16,406 nucleotides of DNA from JBDTOX01 sp039933015 (lineage in GTDB: Bacteria > Pseudomonadota > Gammaproteobacteria > Burkholderiales > Methylophilaceae): NCBI GenBank assembly GCA_039933015.1, contig JBDTOX010000105.1, forward strand, positions 1-16,406, in the 5' to 3' direction. Below the pieces are notes generated by a model. That model saw only the letters and a list, made by a program, of their open reading frames with translations. It did no database searches and had not been told where the DNA came from. Within the stretch, counting starts at the first letter, position 1, and each line of letters starts with the position of its first letter. The translations under genes were made by a program, and so were the position numbers. Below, piece after piece: positions 14,240-16,406 of this stretch.

Positions 14240-16147
14240 ATGACCACTGACACCATCAATAAAGAAGCCGCCAGCAAGGAAACACTGGGTTTTCAGGCCG
14301 AAGTCAAGCAGCTGCTACAGCTGATGATCCACTCCTTGTACAGCAACAAGGAGATTTTTCTGCGCGAGCTGATTTCCAATGCCAGCGATGCGTCCGACAA
14401 GCTGCGTTTTGAGGCTTTGTCCGACGCTGCGCTGTTCGAGAATGACAGCGCGCTGAAAATCCGCATCTCTTTCGATAAGGCTGCACGTACTGTTACCATA
14501 GCCGACAACGGCATCGGCATGAACCGTCAGGAAGTAATCGACAATATCGGCACGATTGCCAAGTCCGGTACGCGCGAGTTCTTTGCCCAGCTATCCGGTG
14601 ACCAGGCCCGGGATGCCAACCTAATTGGCCAGTTTGGTGTGGGCTTCTACTCAGCTTTTATCATTGCTGACAAGGTCACGCTGACCACACGCCGTGCGGG
14701 GTTGACTGCTGAGCATGGTGTGCGCTGGGAGTCGGCAGGCGAGGGCGATTTCACGCTGGAAGTGATCGAAAAGCCAACGCGCGGTACGGAAATTATCCTG
14801 CATCTGCGTGAGGGTGAGGATGAGTTCCTGAGTGACTGGAAGCTTAAATCCATTATCCGCAAGTATTCTGACCATATCACTTTGCCCATAGTCATGAAAA
14901 AGTCGGAATGGAAAGATGGCGCAGAAGTGCCTACTGACGAAGATGAAACCGTCAACAGAGCTTCAGCGCTCTGGGCCAGGGCTAAATCCGAGATTGGCGA
15001 AGAAGAGTATCAGGAATTCTACAAGCATGTTTCGCATGATTTCGAGTCTCCGCTGGCCTGGTCCCACAACCGTGTCGAGGGCAAGCAGGAATACATTTCG
15101 CTGCTATACCTGCCAAGCCGCGCACCATTTGATCTGTATGATCGTGAGCACCGTCATGGCATAAAGCTTTATGTGCGACGCGTATTCATCATGGACGATG
15201 CTGAAAAGCTCATGCCGCAATACCTGCGTTTTATGCGCGGAGTGATTGATTCCGCCGACTTGCCATTGAACGTATCGCGCGAGATTTTGCAGCATTCGCG
15301 TGAGATCGACGCTATCAAGGCCGGTTCAGTGAAGAAGGTGCTGGGACTGCTGGAGGATATGAGCGAAAACAAGCCGGAACAATATGCCGGCTTCTGGAAC
15401 GAATTTGGCCGTGTGCTGAAAGAAGGCCCGAGCGAAGATGCTGCCAACAAGGAGAAGATTGCGGGTTTACTGCGCTTTGCTTCCACCTATCTGGACAATG
15501 AAGAGCAGGTCGTTTCCTTCAAGCAATATATTGAGCGCATGAAAGAGGGGCAGGATAAGATTTACTACATTACGGCGGATACCTTTGCTGCAGCGCAGCA
15601 TAGCCCGCATTTGGAAATCTTCCGCAAGAAAGGCATCGAAGTCTTGCTGTTATCGGATCGTGTTGATGAGTGGCTGTTGGGCAGCCTGACAGAGTTTGAA
15701 GGCAAGAAACTGCAATCTGTAGCCAAGGGCGATCTTGATCTTGGCAAGCTCGAAGACGAGGCCGAGAAAGAACAGCAGAAAAAGGTCGAGGATGAATTCA
15801 AGTCGTTAGTGGAAAAAATCCAGTCCGCCTTGGGCGAGTCAGTGAAAGAAGTGCGCGTCACGCACCGCCTGACAGATTCTCCAGCCTGCCTGGTGAGTGG
15901 TGAGCATGATCTTTCCGGCAATCTGGAGCGCATATTAAAAGCCGCAGGACAGAATACGCCTTCCACCAAGCCCGTGCTGGAAATCAATCCGCAGCATGCG
16001 ATTTTGCAGCGCCTGAGTGCTGAAGCCGATGAAGCACGCTTTACTGACTGGGCGCTGGTTTTGTTTGATCAGGCGTTGCTGGCAGAAGGCGGTCAGCTGG
16101 AAGACCCAGCCAGCTTTGTGCGGCGCATGAATGGGCTTTTGACGTAG
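14240..16147 (+). CDS. htpG: Molecular chaperone HtpG (bacterial Hsp90)
   Basis: HtpG is the ATP-dependent Hsp90 chaperone of the cytoplasm, remodelling client proteins together with the DnaK system. The 635-residue protein has the GHKL ATPase domain (about 1-230): LRELISNASDASDKLR with Glu43 and Asn47, ADNGIGM with Asp89, IGTIAKSGTREF, and GQFGVGFYSAF (130-140). The middle domain follows (about 240-510, with LYVRRVFIMDDAEKLMPQYL and DSADLPLNVSREILQ, whose Arg is the conserved catalytic-loop residue). The C-terminal dimerisation domain ends RRMNGLLT. Length is normal. ATG 14240 has GAGAG (14227-14231) 8 nt upstream; the frame opens to TTG 14225, which is less likely. It is a single-gene unit behind a sigma-32-like promoter and ahead of a strong terminator. 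Confidence 0.97.
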   Translation: MTTDTINKEAASKETLGFQAEVKQLLQLMIHSLYSNKEIFLRELISNASDASDKLRFEALSDAALFENDSALKIRISFDKAARTVTIADNGIGMNRQEVIDNIGTIAKSGTREFFAQLSGDQARDANLIGQFGVGFYSAFIIADKVTLTTRRAGLTAEHGVRWESAGEGDFTLEVIEKPTRGTEIILHLREGEDEFLSDWKLKSIIRKYSDHITLPIVMKKSEWKDGAEVPTDEDETVNRASALWARAKSEIGEEEYQEFYKHVSHDFESPLAWSHNRVEGKQEYISLLYLPSRAPFDLYDREHRHGIKLYVRRVFIMDDAEKLMPQYLRFMRGVIDSADLPLNVSREILQHSREIDAIKAGSVKKVLGLLEDMSENKPEQYAGFWNEFGRVLKEGPSEDAANKEKIAGLLRFASTYLDNEEQVVSFKQYIERMKEGQDKIYYITADTFAAAQHSPHLEIFRKKGIEVLLLSDRVDEWLLGSLTEFEGKKLQSVAKGDLDLGKLEDEAEKEQQKKVEDEFKSLVEKIQSALGESVKEVRVTHRLTDSPACLVSGEHDLSGNLERILKAAGQNTPSTKPVLEINPQHAILQRLSAEADEARFTDWALVLFDQALLAEGGQLEDPASFVRRMNGLLT

Positions 16148-16185
16148 ATACATGATTGATCCGGCGTACAAATACTAAGGGCCAT

Positions 16186-16272
16186 GTCATTCCGGGCTTG
16201 CCCCGGAATCCAGCCATAATCAACAACGGCGGGCTTTGCGCGTCACTGGATACCGACTTTCGACAGTATGAC
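16186..16272. repeat. Decayed palindromic intergenic repeat (REP/MITE-like)
   Basis: The left part GTCATTCCGG...CCGGAATCCAG (16186-16213) is itself a hairpin. The right part CTGGATACCG...CAGTATGAC (16246-16272) is an imperfect reverse complement of it, giving an element of 87 bp that starts with GTCAT and ends with ATGAC. Elements reading GTCATTCC...GGAATCCAG are widespread intergenic repeats in many proteobacteria. The right half has diverged. It sits between htpG and its probable terminator. Confidence 0.55.
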
Positions 16273-16311
16273 GATGCTGCCATTTGCTCACCGGCTCTAT
16301 AGCTCTGCGAT

Positions 16312-16353
16312 ACCCAAACAAAAAGGCTGCCTCGGTAGCCTTTTTGTTTGGGT
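16312..16353. terminator. Strong two-way intrinsic terminator downstream of htpG
   Basis: Arms at 16312-16328 and 16337-16353 are exact reverse complements over 17 bp (ACCCAAACAAAAAGGCT) with an 8-nt loop GCCTCGGT. The A-run in the left arm and the T-run in the right arm let it work as a GC-core hairpin with a U-tract on either strand. It most likely ends htpG. Its symmetric form would also stop a convergent gene from the right, but only 53 nt remain and no gene there can be supported. Confidence 0.8.
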
Positions 16354-16406
16354 GGGGATGTTGTCATGCCACCTGAACTCGATCAGCCGGCCATTGAGGT
16401 GACCAA

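Noticed and set aside
16041..16367. Minus-strand 108-codon frame over the htpG 3' end and terminator
   Set aside because: It overlaps the coding end of htpG, the palindromic repeat and the terminator, and its translation shows no protein-like pattern; it is a shadow frame.
16366..16406. Plus-strand frame starting ATG 16366 (MPPELDQPAIEVT...) running off the right edge
   Set aside because: Only 13 codons are visible and they lack recognisable features. On the other strand a frame ending WSPQWPADRVQVA with its stop at 16366-16364 is equally possible, as the C-terminus of a convergent gene stopping just before the two-way terminator. Neither can be chosen from 41 bases.

Overview
The window is a conserved chromosomal block of a Gram-negative proteobacterium, most likely a betaproteobacterium of the Nitrosomonadales/Methylophilaceae/Gallionellaceae kind. 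This placement is an inference. It rests on moderate GC, on the wording of RpoE, RseA, LepA and RNase III, and on the gene order nadB / rpoE-rseA-rseB-rseC-mucD / lepA-lepB-DUF4845-rnc-era-recO-pdxJ-acpS. Much of that order is also known from Pseudomonas (nadB-algU-mucABCD-lepA-lepB-...-rnc-era-recO-pdxJ). I see no insertion sequence, prophage, CRISPR array, tRNA or rRNA gene, and no interrupted gene. Apart from the partial gene at the left edge, every coding region looks intact.

Layout. Bases 1-150 hold the start of a minus-strand gene for a membrane-anchored protein, lying just after nadB (162-1781, minus), the first enzyme of NAD synthesis. nadB diverges from an envelope-stress module on the plus strand (about 1976-5941): sigma factor RpoE, anti-sigma RseA, its periplasmic partner RseB, membrane protein RseC, and the periplasmic serine protease/chaperone MucD. 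The divergent region carries a perfect 13-bp inverted repeat and a sigma-E-like promoter candidate that would fit autoregulation. A UUCG-type hairpin at 6005-6029 separates this module from the next.

A tightly packed run then covers translation GTPase LepA, signal peptidase I LepB, a small DUF4845 membrane protein, RNase III, GTPase Era, repair protein RecO, pyridoxine-phosphate synthase PdxJ and holo-ACP synthase AcpS (6055-12608). Several junctions overlap (lepA/lepB by 4 nt, rnc/era by 8 nt). recO and pdxJ are bridged by an 18-codon reading frame that overlaps both. acpS is followed by a secreted protein built of two copies of a domain resembling surface-adhesin protein E (12613-13296), then by tcdA, a tRNA t6A-cyclising enzyme.

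The chaperone gene htpG (14240-16147) stands alone behind a good match to a sigma-32 heat-shock promoter. It is followed by a decayed palindromic intergenic repeat and a strong two-way terminator. Functionally, much of the block concerns envelope and protein quality control (RpoE module, MucD, LepB, HtpG), mixed with core housekeeping genes. I found no convincing new system. The points most worth checking are the duplicated secreted protein, the recO-pdxJ bridging ORF, and the operator-like palindrome between nadB and rpoE.
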